Shown here: in pieces, positions 51,382 to 60,165 of the stretch
How the letters are laid out: each line of letters starts with the position of its first letter
Position numbering within the stretch: the stretch's first letter is position 1
Source: a bacterium
GTDB taxonomy: Bacteria; Zhuqueibacterota; Zhuqueibacteria; Residuimicrobiales; Residuimicrobiaceae
Length of the DNA: 64,000 bases
Direction of reading: 5' to 3'
Assembly: GCA_029565685.1 (NCBI GenBank)
Contig: JAKQNR010000035.1
Coordinates: 62,001 to 126,000 of the forward strand
Notes under the pieces: model-generated
Database searches by the model: none
What the model was told of the DNA's origin: nothing
Seen by the model: the letters and a program-made list of their open reading frames with translations, nothing else
Program-made: the position numbers and the translations under genes

Positions 51382-53157
51382 CTATGGCCGCTGCAGGATA
51401 ATCGTCCGCCTCGCATGCTCACCGGGGCAACGCACAATATTCTCCAGCCGGATCGCACGATACCCCTCGCGCTCGCACTGAAGAGTCCAAACGCCGGGGG
51501 GAATCAGGGTTCGGACAAAGATGCCTTCGCTGTTGCTGCGTGCCGGAGGCGCAACGCCCAATCCTTCTTGGCCGGAAAAACGTGGATTACCGCGCTCTGC
51601 ACGGACATGGCGTCGGCATCGCACACTCGGCCGGAGAGGATGGGCTTGTGGAGAGAATCTGGATCATCGCTGCCGATGAGTTTAATCCTCAGGGGCACAG
51701 GCATGCTGAAGGGCCCCTGCAGGCCGGCCACCCGCCACGTTTGCAGTTTTTTGATCGGCTCTAAGGGAAATTCCCTGTCGCCGGTTCCGTTTTGCACCAC
51801 CTCCACGGAATCCATTCGTTCGTGCCGCCAAAACATCCTCAGAGTTATGAGACCGGCAAAGCGGCGATCACCGCTCAACCATCTGTCATCGATCAGCGTC
51901 CTTACACGGCGGCCGCTGATGTCCTCGATGGTCAGATGGACCCGGCGCAACTCCGGCAGGGCAAAGCGGATGATGGTCTGGGCGTTGAATGGATTGGGAT
52001 AATTGCCCTGAATATTCATATGGTCCGGCATCACGTAACGGGTTGTGATCCCTGTGGCGCTCCCCTCGGTGACATCGATGATCTGATTCACTGGAACAGC
52101 GGTCAGCACATCCACCATTCCGCTGGGCCAGCGGATGATCACCGAGTCGACCGTGGTCCGCTGACCAAAGCCGAAATGCTGCCGAAATGGGTTCATGCTG
52201 TTATATCCGCTGCCGCCTTGCACCTCACGGATCTGCGATAGGTCGCGCGCTACGCAACCGATGCGAGCGCCGATGGCGGAGCGGTTGCTTTGCCGGCCGG
52301 TCAGACGAAATTGGAGCCAGTTGTTCTCCGAGCCTTTGAGGTTGTCAAACAATAAATCCACACCGCCGCCGAGCCCGGGGGGATCTGCGAAGGACCGACC
52401 TGAATATACAGATCGAGATCGCCGTCATTATCCAGATCGCCGAACGACGCCGCATAGTGCGTTTGTCCCTGATCGGCGATGGCCGATGCTTGCGCAACTT
52501 CCACGAAACCGGCGACGCCGTCGTTTCGATAGAGTCGATTTTCCGAACGTTTGTTGTATTCGCCGCCCTGCGAAGCAAGGAACAGATCCAGATCGCCGTC
52601 GTTGTCATAATCGCCCCATACCGCTGTGGCCGAGGCGTCCAGCGCCCAGCCGGTCGGATCGAGGTTGTCCACATGCAGGTCGCGGGCCACATCCGGCCAG
52701 ACGCCGGTCCCGGTGTTGCGGAACAGCCGGTTGCGTTTTTCATCGTCACACACATATAAATCTAAACGGCCGTCGTTGGCAAAAAGGTAATCGTGTGCAT
52801 TCACCTGCATGGTGGAATATAGATCGACATCACCATCGTTGTCAAAATCGGCGAAACGGCCCTCGCCCCATACCTTCGCCGGATCAGCGGAACTAAAGGG
52901 CTGAAGGGTTCCATCCACGAGCTCGTTGTTCAGGCATCTTCCTGAGCCAGGGAAAACATCGATCCATCCAGATTGACATCGACCAACCCGCCGGCATCAG
53001 AGATGACCTCCAGGGGATCGACACTCAAATCCAGACCGATTTCCCGGAACCACTCTGTTTCCTGGGCGACGGTAAAATCTATCAGCGCTACAAGACATAA
53101 GAGCGCCAGAAAGCCGCGAACGGCACGAATCCGTGTGCAGTCCCAATAATGGTCCAT
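51382..53157 (-). pseudogene. secreted FG-GAP/VCBS-ASPIC/UnbV protein with sorting motif, at least three frameshifts
   Basis: Four open segments join into one protein. The start ATG 53157 gives a signal peptide (GFLALLCLVALIDFTVAQ) and ends NLDGSM. Inserting one base near 52960 continues with NLDG-IDVFPGSG, a normal FG-GAP calcium loop, then DFDNDGDVDLY, DYDNDGDLDLF and DLDNDGDLDLY. A second shift near 52398 restores FADPPGLGGGVDLLFDN and the ASPIC/UnbV block WLQFRLTGRQSNRSAIGARIG. The sorting-type motif NYPNPFNAQT follows, though the WDG half of that domain is not seen. A third shift near 51550 links to PPARSNSEGIFVRTLIPPG, a carboxypeptidase-regulatory-like module ending at 51382. Probably a cell-surface adhesion or binding protein. 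Decay or sequence error is undecided. Confidence 0.7.
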
Positions 53158-53397
53158 ATGCTCTTCCGTTGGAGTTGAATGCACATCACAACGGCATACC
53201 ATTATGTGCAGAGGAACTCGGCGACAAACCACACCGATTCAGGGAAAGATCTCCTGACATCTGCGATGAATGGACTTTTCGCTATCCCCCTCATGCCCTA
53301 AAAGATCGCCGCACAAGATGCGGGGAGACGATCTCACAGGCAGCCGCAGGCCTCCCTCGCCCCGAGGCATCAGACTCGGCATTCTGTGTCTGAAGGA

Positions 53398-53856
53398 TTA
53401 TTTTTTTCCGTAGACATCCAGCAACTGCAGTCGTGTAGCCTCCAGCCGCTTTTCCATGATCTGGGCAAAGCGTTTCAGCATCTCATACCCCAGCGTGTGA
53501 TTGCTTTCGCATTGTGCACGAATGCAGCGGCCGTTCAAAACTGTGACGCGGGTATCCTGTTCAGCGCGTGCGTCGAAATGCCAAAAATACGGCGGCAACA
53601 GCCAGGACCAGCCGAGGATGTCGCCTTCTTCAACCGTCTGCAGAACGATCGCCTGGTCCTGGTGGACCGGTATTTCAATCGCCACTCTTCCTTCCCGAAG
53701 CAGAAAAAAATCATTAGCCTCTTCCCCCTGCTTGCACAGAAAGCTGTCCTTTGGATATCGCCGGTTGCTTGCGCATCCAACGATCAGCTCTATGAACTGG
53801 GGATCAAGGTCTTTGAAAAAACTGTGTCTTTGTAAAAATGGCGTCAAGGTTTCCAT
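53398..53856 (-). CDS. stand-alone cyclic nucleotide-binding domain protein (Crp/Fnr-like, no DNA-binding domain)
   Basis: 152 residues from an ATG eight bases after AAGGAG. A cNMP fold: FFKDLDPQFIELIVGCA, DSFLCKQGEEANDFFLLREGRVAIEI, then EEGDILGWSWLLPPYFWHFDARAE in place of the classical phosphate-binding cassette GExxGExxLL...RxA, ending KRFAQIMEKRLEATRLQLLDVYG. I recognise this GWSWL-PPY form as a distinct subfamily often encoded near redox enzymes. No helix-turn-helix is present, so it is a ligand sensor or partner. The nearest intact downstream gene on the other strand is the heme-copper oxidase pair at 54.9 kb; the CHASE2 cyclase is a possible source of ligand. Confidence 0.85.
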   Translation of the reverse strand: METLTPFLQRHSFFKDLDPQFIELIVGCASNRRYPKDSFLCKQGEEANDFFLLREGRVAIEIPVHQDQAIVLQTVEEGDILGWSWLLPPYFWHFDARAEQDTRVTVLNGRCIRAQCESNHTLGYEMLKRFAQIMEKRLEATRLQLLDVYGKK

Positions 53857-53935
53857 GGCAACCTCTCCTTTGCAAAGACAGCGGCCAAGTCGGCCGGTCG
53901 CTTCCAGACCAGCGCCGACGGATCATTTCCGACAT

Positions 53936-54320
53936 TCACTGCTGAGGCAGCGGGCCGGATCTATTCTGTTTGAGAAAACAGCCGAAGGCCAAAGTGAATG
54001 CGCCGTGCGGTATGACGACGCTCCATCTCAGAGCATTCATTTGGCCGGACAGTTGCATTATGAGCAAGAGGATCAGGTTGATCAGATAGTGCACAAACAG
54101 GCGTTTCACCGCTGTTTTTCTGAATTCGACATCAACGGATCGACGCGCATAAGAAGTAGAACCGGAAAACTGATCATGGCCGAGCCAAAGAGACGCGCGA
54201 AGGAGGCGGCCGTCTCGTTAAGGGTGATGCCCATAGGCCGATCAAATGACCGGGAGCAAGGATAAAACCGATGGGAAAGGCCGATTCGACGATCAGGGCG
54301 AGTAGGAAAAGGACATTCAT
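53936..54320 (-). pseudogene. small four-helix membrane protein (DUF4345-like), two frameshifts
   Basis: ATG 54318-54320 follows AGGAGG. The first frame gives LFLLALIVESAFPIGFILAPG, HLIGLW and then runs off; a one-base insertion near 54230 continues GITLNETAASFARLFGSAM and ISFPVLLLM. A second one-base change near 54138 continues VEFRKTAVKRLFVHYLINL, MNALRWSVVIPHGAFTLA and FGCFLKQ to TGA 53936. The spliced ~128-residue product has about four membrane helices and resembles small DUF4345-type proteins (from memory). Intact ribosome binding site and clean reading after two shifts mean recent decay or base-call error. Confidence 0.55.
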
Positions 54321-54795
54321 GATGAGCCTCCTCTTGTTAAACTAAAAAACATTACTCGAACCTGCTGACAACCAAAGCGGCTGACCATTTAAGAATGTCA
54401 GGTGCAGTTCAAATATATTTCAACCACTGAACAAAACGACCGATTGGGAAGACGAAATGTGGACAGGGGGAGAGGACCGTCAACAGCGTGAAAGAGAGCA
54501 ATGGTGCCGATGCTCGCAAAAAGCGCCACCTGGCGAAATGGCCACATTTCCATGGATTACCATCCGTGAAAATATATAGCGCTTTATGCAAACAAAATCA
54601 AGAGAATTATATATTTTTTAAAAAAATTTTAAGCAGTGCGCCGCCGGCTGAAACCGGCTGTGGATCTCCATGAGCCAAACCACCGGTCCATTAGCGGCGC
54701 GTTTTCGGCCGTTCCCCAATGGACGGTGACGCTGGTTGTCTGCCCGCAAGGACTCTGCACATTGCAACGCGACATTCATTATTTCCAAATTTATC
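54321..54795. other. gene-free interval upstream of the oxidase genes
   Basis: About 475 bases with an AT-rich stretch (54570-54630). I looked for FNR/Dnr-type TTGAT-N4-ATCAA boxes and found none. Short open frames here lack ribosome binding sites. Confidence 0.4.
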
Positions 54796-54824
54796 TTGAA
54801 CTGAAATCAGCGGTTATTTATCTT
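54796..54824 (+). promoter_or_regulatory. sigma70-like promoter of the oxidase operon
   Basis: TTGAAC (54796-54801) and TATCTT (54819-54824) are spaced by 17 bases, 55 bases before the ATG at 54880, which has AGGAAGG upstream. Reasonable match for a housekeeping promoter; not tested. Confidence 0.45.
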
Positions 54825-54879
54825 TCGCGTACAAGTCGTTAAAAGTCACTCTCCGATCATCCAAGTACAGGAAGGGCCT

Positions 54880-55425
54880 ATGGTTGACACAACCACGGTA
54901 TTAGCCGGGCAGACGATCGCCTACACCTGCTACGTACTGACCATCATGGCAGGGATGGGTTGGTTTGCCTACCAGATCAGCAAAAAAGGCGGCACAGAGG
55001 TCAAATCGGGACTTTTTTACGCCTTTGTCGGCCTGCTGGTGGTCATCGGCGTCTCTCTGCACATCATCACCCACGAGACCATCCCGTGGAAGGCGATGGA
55101 TCTCAACCGCGCTGAAATTCAACCCGACAAAGAGTTCGCCATCACCGTCAGCGATCACAAGTTCATCCTGCCGGCGGAAAAACTGGTCATTAGAAAGGGC
55201 GAAAAGGCGCGCTTCACGGTCACCTCGAACGACCTGACCTATGGTTTCGGGCTGTTCCGAGCGGATAACTCGATGCTCTTTCAGATGCAGGTCCTGCCCG
55301 GACACGTCAATGACATCCTCTGGCAGTTCGACCGCCCGGGACTTTACTCCATTCGCTCCACCGAATACTCCGGCTGGAAAGGCATCAACATGATCGTTCG
55401 TGACGCCGTCGAGGTCGTCGAATAA
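54880..55425 (+). CDS. heme-copper oxidase subunit II-like protein lacking the CuA site
   Basis: 181 residues with two N-terminal membrane helices (about 10-32 and 44-64) and a cupredoxin domain (about 85-180). The CuA loop C-x-E-x-C-G-x-x-H-x-x-M aligns with STEYSGWKGINM at 160-171: both Cys are Ser (160, 164), the His is Gly168, and only Met171 remains. The other CuA His (usually D-V-x-H-S-F) is Tyr in NDLTYGFGLF. So it cannot bind the binuclear CuA and cannot accept electrons from cytochrome c in the normal way; quinol as donor is likely, as for other CuA-less oxidases. Twenty-one bases separate it from subunit I. Confidence 0.88.
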   Translation: MVDTTTVLAGQTIAYTCYVLTIMAGMGWFAYQISKKGGTEVKSGLFYAFVGLLVVIGVSLHIITHETIPWKAMDLNRAEIQPDKEFAITVSDHKFILPAEKLVIRKGEKARFTVTSNDLTYGFGLFRADNSMLFQMQVLPGHVNDILWQFDRPGLYSIRSTEYSGWKGINMIVRDAVEVVE

Positions 55426-55446
55426 CCCTGTCAGAAAGAGGCTGAT

Positions 55447-57069
55447 ATGAACTTAATCCAAACCCTGGTCAACGGCGAAAAGGGGTTGTTCAAGCCCGAC
55501 ACCCTGACGCCCATGCAAAAAATGACGCTGCGCTTTGTCGTCGTTGGATTGGTCTATTACCTGTTCGCAGTGATCGAAGGGATGCTGATGCGGGTTTACG
55601 AGGTCACGCCCCTGCCCTTTGTCACCCAGCAGCAGTTCTTTGCGATCCTGACCGCCCACCCTCTGGTCGGGATCTTTGGCTCCACCTACTCGATCGTGTT
55701 CGGCGCTTTTCTCTTCCTGGTCCCATTTCTGATGAAAAAACCGCTTTTCAGCATCAAACTCGGCCTTTGGACCTTTTGGCTGATCGCCATCGGCACCTTT
55801 GTCTTTTGGTTTGCCGGATTCGTCTCTCACTACTCGCCGTTGTATACCCTCTATTGGCCGCTGCCGGCGGATTTCTCCCAGTTCAGCGCCCTTGGCGGCG
55901 CCTTTTTCATCCTCGGCATCGCCCTGGTGATGGCGGGCACACTGCTGTGGGTGATCAACATCTTTGCCACCATCACTTATACTCCGGCGGGTTGGGAAAA
56001 ACAGCCCTCCGGGGCGCTGATCAAATCGGCGCTGGGTTTGACCGGCTTGAAAAATCTCTTGTCGAAAAAGAAGAAAGAACATCTGGTCTCCCTCCCGGTG
56101 GCGGCCATTGCACGCGGCACTGTCGACACTGCTCTGAACGCCGTGGTCCTCACCTTTACCGGTGTTCTGATCCTGATCTACATGGTCGCAGCTCTGCTGG
56201 GCATCGATCTCAAGCATTCCGCCATCGACGCCCTTCTTTATAAAAACTGGTTCTGGTGGGGTTTGGACCTCATCGCCGACGGCCTGGTTTTGATCTTTGT
56301 CGCCGGCACCTGGTATTTGCTGGCCACCATGATCACCGGCAAAAAGCTGTTCATGGAGAACATCGCCCGCGCCGCGCTGTTCGTCGAGATGGTGGTCTCC
56401 TGGACAGTCTGGTCGCATCATCTGATGTCCGACCAAGCGCAGCCGGGCATCCTCAAGATCCTCTCCGGAGAGATGGTCACCGCTTTTGAGCTGATCACCC
56501 AGGGATTGGCCTTTGCCATCACCCTGATTACGCTATGGAGCGCGCGTCCGCTCAAAATGACCAATCCGCTTAAATTTCTACTCGGCGGCTTGCTGGGTTT
56601 CGCCCTGGCTGTGCCTGCCGGCATTATGCAGGCGGACTTGGGACTGAACCGCATTCTGCACAACACCCAGTGGGTGGTGGGACCGCACGTCCATGTCGCC
56701 ATATTGGTCGGTCTGGCGATGACCCTGTACTCGGCGATCTATTTGTTGCTGCCGGTGTTGACCAACGGCGCTCAACTTTACAGCCAAAAGCTGGCTGATT
56801 TCCACTTTTGGGCGCATCTGCTTGGCGGCATCGGCATGGGCGCCTTTATGGGTATGGCGGGATTGCACGGCATGCTGAGAAGGACGCTGTATGTAAACGG
56901 CGAGTTCAACGTCTATATGATTCTGGCGGCGCTTTGCGGCCTGCTCCTGCTGTCGGCGTTTCTCGCCTTCTTCATCAACGTCGTCATGACCGTCGGGGTG
57001 AAAGGCGTGATCGGCATCTTTATGCCGGCGAAAATCAAGACGCAGGAATTGACGCCGGCGGAAAAATGA
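55447..57069 (+). CDS. non-canonical heme-copper oxidase subunit I, possible NO reductase
   Basis: 540 residues, about 13-14 membrane helices. Present: His71 in ILTAHPLVGIFG (low-spin heme ligand), the His-His pair 324-325 in VWSHHLMS (CuB-type ligands), and HNTQWVVGPHVHV (His405, His414, His416; heme ligands). Missing: helix VI G-H-P-E-V-Y is replaced by WWGLDLIADG (270-279), so the third metal ligand His and the cross-linked Tyr are absent; Asp274 or Asp278 could substitute. Loss of that Tyr is the hallmark of non-oxygen-reducing members such as NO reductases; several recently proposed NOR families (eNOR, sNOR, gNOR, nNOR) have altered ligands here. Function is inferred. No cytochrome c gene is adjacent. 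Confidence 0.85.
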   Translation: MNLIQTLVNGEKGLFKPDTLTPMQKMTLRFVVVGLVYYLFAVIEGMLMRVYEVTPLPFVTQQQFFAILTAHPLVGIFGSTYSIVFGAFLFLVPFLMKKPLFSIKLGLWTFWLIAIGTFVFWFAGFVSHYSPLYTLYWPLPADFSQFSALGGAFFILGIALVMAGTLLWVINIFATITYTPAGWEKQPSGALIKSALGLTGLKNLLSKKKKEHLVSLPVAAIARGTVDTALNAVVLTFTGVLILIYMVAALLGIDLKHSAIDALLYKNWFWWGLDLIADGLVLIFVAGTWYLLATMITGKKLFMENIARAALFVEMVVSWTVWSHHLMSDQAQPGILKILSGEMVTAFELITQGLAFAITLITLWSARPLKMTNPLKFLLGGLLGFALAVPAGIMQADLGLNRILHNTQWVVGPHVHVAILVGLAMTLYSAIYLLLPVLTNGAQLYSQKLADFHFWAHLLGGIGMGAFMGMAGLHGMLRRTLYVNGEFNVYMILAALCGLLLLSAFLAFFINVVMTVGVKGVIGIFMPAKIKTQELTPAEK

Positions 57070-57203
57070 GCGGACATCCAGTTTTCATCGTTCTTCGATC
57101 TGATTCGCGGAATTGTCGTCGGCTCATCCTTATCGGTCTATCGGCGTGCCGTCGGCCGCTATTCTGAATGCGGTCTGGATGCTGAAAAAAATGCACATAG
57201 AAG

Positions 57204-57235
57204 AAAAGGCCGGGTTACGCTACCGGCCTTTTTTT
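57204..57235 (+). terminator. intrinsic terminator of the oxidase operon
   Basis: A perfect ten-base stem (AAAAGGCCGG / CCGGCCTTTT) with a nine-base loop (GTTACGCTA) followed by a T-tract, 135 bases after the subunit I stop. Strong Rho-independent terminator for the + strand; on the - strand the A-tract end also gives U residues, so it may serve the convergent kinase gene too. Confidence 0.85.
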
Positions 57236-57358
57236 ACCCTTTTGAACGACAGGCATCCTATTGCTCAGTAGTAATCAAGGCGGATATGGCGAAAGGGCCA
57301 GAAATTGAAAACAACCGCGCATGAATGCAACAGCAGGGTTAATTAGAGAACCAGGCTT

Positions 57359-59419
57359 TCACTGCGCATCGGGAAGAAAAATGACAAACTCGGTATACTC
57401 CCCCACCGCGGTTTCAAAGGAGAGCATCCCCTTGTGCTCATGCACCACAATGTCGTAGCTGATCGACAGCCCCAGGCCCGTGCCCTGGCCCGTGGGCTTG
57501 GTGGTGAAAAACGGCAAGAAGAGCTTGTCGCGGATCTCCTCTGGAACGCCGCTGCCGTTGTCCCGAATACGCACCTCCACCCCATCCTTCACCCTCCGGC
57601 TGCTCACCTTCAGCAGCGGGACGAATTGAGAGTCCATGGTGCTTTTTTTACGATTTGTCTCGTAGCAGGCATTGGCCAGAATGTTGAGAAAAACACGGCT
57701 GATGTCCTGTGGCACCACCTCCAGGCTGCCGGCCTCCGGATCAAGGCGTGTTTCGATCTTGATGTTGAAACTGCTGTCCTGAGCGCGCATGCCATGATAG
57801 GTGAGGTTAACGTCCTCTGCCAGCAAAGCATTCAGGTCAACCGCCTGGCGTTCGCCTGATTTGCCGCGGGAGTGCTGCAACATGCTGCGGACAATGTTAT
57901 CCGCTCGTTTGCCGTGCTCCCTGATCTTTTCGGCATTGTGCCGGAGAGTGTTGAGCAGATCGTCCAGGTCGGCGGCCGATTGCGGCCCGTGCGATGGACG
58001 AGCACGAGCCAATTCCGAAGCAAGTTCTTCAACCAGCTCGGTGGAGAGTTCGGCAAAATTGTTGATGAAATTCAGCGGGTTTTTAATTTCATGCGCAATG
58101 CCGGCGGTGAGGGCGCCGAGGGCGGCCAGCTTGGATTGAGTGACCAGCTTGTCTTGCGTCGCTTTGAGTTCCTCCAGCAACGCCGCAAGCCTGCGGTACG
58201 CATCGGCGTTTTCCAGGGCGATGGCGCTGAAAGCGGCCAGGTTTCGCAGTACATTGACATGGTAATCACTATAGGCGTTTTTGTTGTAGCTCTGCGCAGA
58301 GATCACACCCACGATTTTGTCTTTATTCCATAACGGCAGATAGAGGAGCGACAGAGGAGATTTTCTGCTCAAGGAGTTCGAAAGAAGCCCGGTGAATTGC
58401 CCGCATCCGGCCTCGCAATCGTTTATGACCACCTCCTGATGCTGATGGAAACAGCGGACAGCCAGATGGTTCTGCTCCGACAAGGCCACGGAAAAGGGCG
58501 GCAGCAGCCGATTGCTTTCAATGATGGAAGGGAACTCAAGCGTCCCTTTTTCGGAATGATATAAGCCGATGGTGAAAACAGGTGCATCCATCAGACTGTT
58601 GACGTTGTCGTAGATGGTTTGAATGATATTCTCGATGGACAGCGAGGAGGTGATGTCCCGGCCGATCCGGCTGAGCTGTTCCACATCCTCTTTTTGTGAA
58701 TTGACCTTATCGAAAGCCGCTTTCAGTTCGCTGTTCTGTTTTTCGATCACTTTGCTTTGTTTTACACGAATAAGATAGCCCCGCCATAGAATGATCGAAA
58801 GGCAGATGCCGAGCGCTGCAATGGTCAATCCATTGATTTGGTTGGAGATCAGAACAGCCGTATTTTTCTGCGTCAGTGAGATGGCAAAATAGAAAACTGC
58901 AAATGAAAAGATATAATAAAGCACGGAAAATACCGGCGGCGTTAACAGCACCAGGGCGGTGATGAGACAGGTGATCAGATACGGCGTGATATTGCTGGTA
59001 ACCAACTGATCGGCTGCGGCGAGCGCTGCTCCTTCCAAAAGCAGGATCATGGCGGTGATATGTACACAGACCAGGGCGAGCGAGCTGTTTTTTGCCGGCT
59101 TGAAAGCGTAAAAATAAATAAGGACGCTGATGATGGAAAAGCTAACAAAAATTACGGCATGACAAATCCAAATCGCCTGTCGCCATTGATAAAGGACCCC
59201 GGTCTCGCTTTCGGCTTTGAGCATGAAAATGATAAAGTAGCAGGCGCTGGTCGGTATGGCGATAAGCGAAAGGTAAAACACCCGACGGATATTCTCCATG
59301 CCGATGACCGTACGCGTGATCTCTTTATCCTCGCGAGAAAGCCTGAAGGCCTCGATGAATCGCCTGCCCCATCCTTTTACCATCGAAGGTTTGACGCTGG
59401 AATTCCTCATCCTGCACAT
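57359..59419 (-). CDS. membrane sensor histidine kinase (membrane region-GAF-HisKA-HATPase)
   Basis: 686 residues from ATG 59419 after GAGG. About six membrane helices lie between residues 45 and 220 (e.g. [41 protein letters not shown]), then a short coiled coil, a GAF domain (about 250-410), HisKA with His443 in [12 protein letters not shown], and a HATPase with NILANACYE (N box), [15 protein letters not shown] and GTGLGLS. The GAF and kinase parts are closely similar to the C-terminal half of the protein at 60158-63898. The ligand sensed by the membrane part is unknown. It is divergent from the receiver gene at 59785, its most likely partner region. Confidence 0.92.
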   Translation of the reverse strand: MCRMRNSSVKPSMVKGWGRRFIEAFRLSREDKEITRTVIGMENIRRVFYLSLIAIPTSACYFIIFMLKAESETGVLYQWRQAIWICHAVIFVSFSIISVLIYFYAFKPAKNSSLALVCVHITAMILLLEGAALAAADQLVTSNITPYLITCLITALVLLTPPVFSVLYYIFSFAVFYFAISLTQKNTAVLISNQINGLTIAALGICLSIILWRGYLIRVKQSKVIEKQNSELKAAFDKVNSQKEDVEQLSRIGRDITSSLSIENIIQTIYDNVNSLMDAPVFTIGLYHSEKGTLEFPSIIESNRLLPPFSVALSEQNHLAVRCFHQHQEVVINDCEAGCGQFTGLLSNSLSRKSPLSLLYLPLWNKDKIVGVISAQSYNKNAYSDYHVNVLRNLAAFSAIALENADAYRRLAALLEELKATQDKLVTQSKLAALGALTAGIAHEIKNPLNFINNFAELSTELVEELASELARARPSHGPQSAADLDDLLNTLRHNAEKIREHGKRADNIVRSMLQHSRGKSGERQAVDLNALLAEDVNLTYHGMRAQDSSFNIKIETRLDPEAGSLEVVPQDISRVFLNILANACYETNRKKSTMDSQFVPLLKVSSRRVKDGVEVRIRDNGSGVPEEIRDKLFLPFFTTKPTGQGTGLGLSISYDIVVHEHKGMLSFETAVGEYTEFVIFLPDAQ

Positions 59420-59529
59420 CCATCCTCACTGCTTAAATGTGTGCCAAGACCGGTGGGAGGCGGTCGGACCACGCCTCCCCTGCGTTTCACCCGGAAGTAA
59501 GACCATTCGTTCTTTTTCACTGCAAATAT

Positions 59530-59558
59530 AAAATAGTCTATCTTGGAATTGGAATCAA
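59530..59558 (-). promoter_or_regulatory. possible promoter of the membrane kinase gene
   Basis: On the - strand TTGATT (59558-59553) and TATTTT (59535-59530) are 17 bases apart, about 110 bases upstream of the kinase ATG. The divergent candidate at 59693 has the same TTGATT -35 and spacing. Confidence 0.4.
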
Positions 59559-59692
59559 GCCATAATTCAGCACAGTCCGTTCTGGAAATCGTTCAATCCC
59601 AGTATGGCTAAAGGGCCGGTCATATCGGTTGTTGTTTGAGCCGAAGGAGCGTGCCGACCCAAGATATAACTCCAAGATGATCCTCATTTCGC

Positions 59693-59721
59693 TTGATTAT
59701 TAAGCTCCAGTTAGCTACTTT
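59693..59721 (+). promoter_or_regulatory. possible promoter of the receiver/propeller-kinase operon
   Basis: TTGATT (59693-59698) and TACTTT (59716-59721) spaced by 17 bases, 63 bases before the receiver ATG at 59785. A short CGTACG palindrome follows immediately. Confidence 0.4.
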
Positions 59722-59784
59722 CGTACGATTAAGAGATCCCTGAAATCCGGATCATGAATGCCCCGGCAAACGAAGGAAAGGCGC

Positions 59785-60165
59785 ATGAAAGTGATGGTCG
59801 TCGATGATGAGCAGGATGTCGAGCTGCTCTTCCGTCAGCATTTCCGCAGAGAGATCCGCCAGCAGCAGATCGACTTTACGTTTGCGCTTTCTGGTGAAGA
59901 GGCTCTGCAGCAGTTGCACGCCATGCGCCAGCCTCCGGCGGTGGTGCTCATCCTCTCCGACATCAATATGCCCGGCATGAATGGCCTACAACTGCTCAAG
60001 GCGGTCAAGCATGATTTCCCCTGCATCAAGGTCGCCATGATCACCGCTTACAGCGACCAATATTTTGAGGATGCTATGGCATTCGGAGCCGATAACTACT
60101 ATAACAAACCTCTCGATTTTACGCAGCTGAAAAGCGAGCTCTTCAGGGGGGCGGTCCATGGCTAA
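59785..60165 (+). CDS. single-domain response regulator (CheY-like)
   Basis: ATG 59785 with GAAGGAAAGG upstream gives 126 residues that are only a receiver domain: KVMVVDDEQDVELLF (acidic pocket), the phospho-acceptor Asp in LILSDINMPGMNG, the switch Thr in AMITAYSD and Lys in YYNKPLDF. No output domain. It overlaps the start of the propeller kinase by eight bases, so it is its probable partner, passing phosphate on to another protein or acting by protein contact. Confidence 0.92.
   Translation: MKVMVVDDEQDVELLFRQHFRREIRQQQIDFTFALSGEEALQQLHAMRQPPAVVLILSDINMPGMNGLQLLKAVKHDFPCIKVAMITAYSDQYFEDAMAFGADNYYNKPLDFTQLKSELFRGAVHG

Noticed and set aside
53501..54265. 254-codon + strand frame across the cNMP gene and the small membrane gene
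   Set aside because: No good start and no domain; both opposite-strand genes have clear features.
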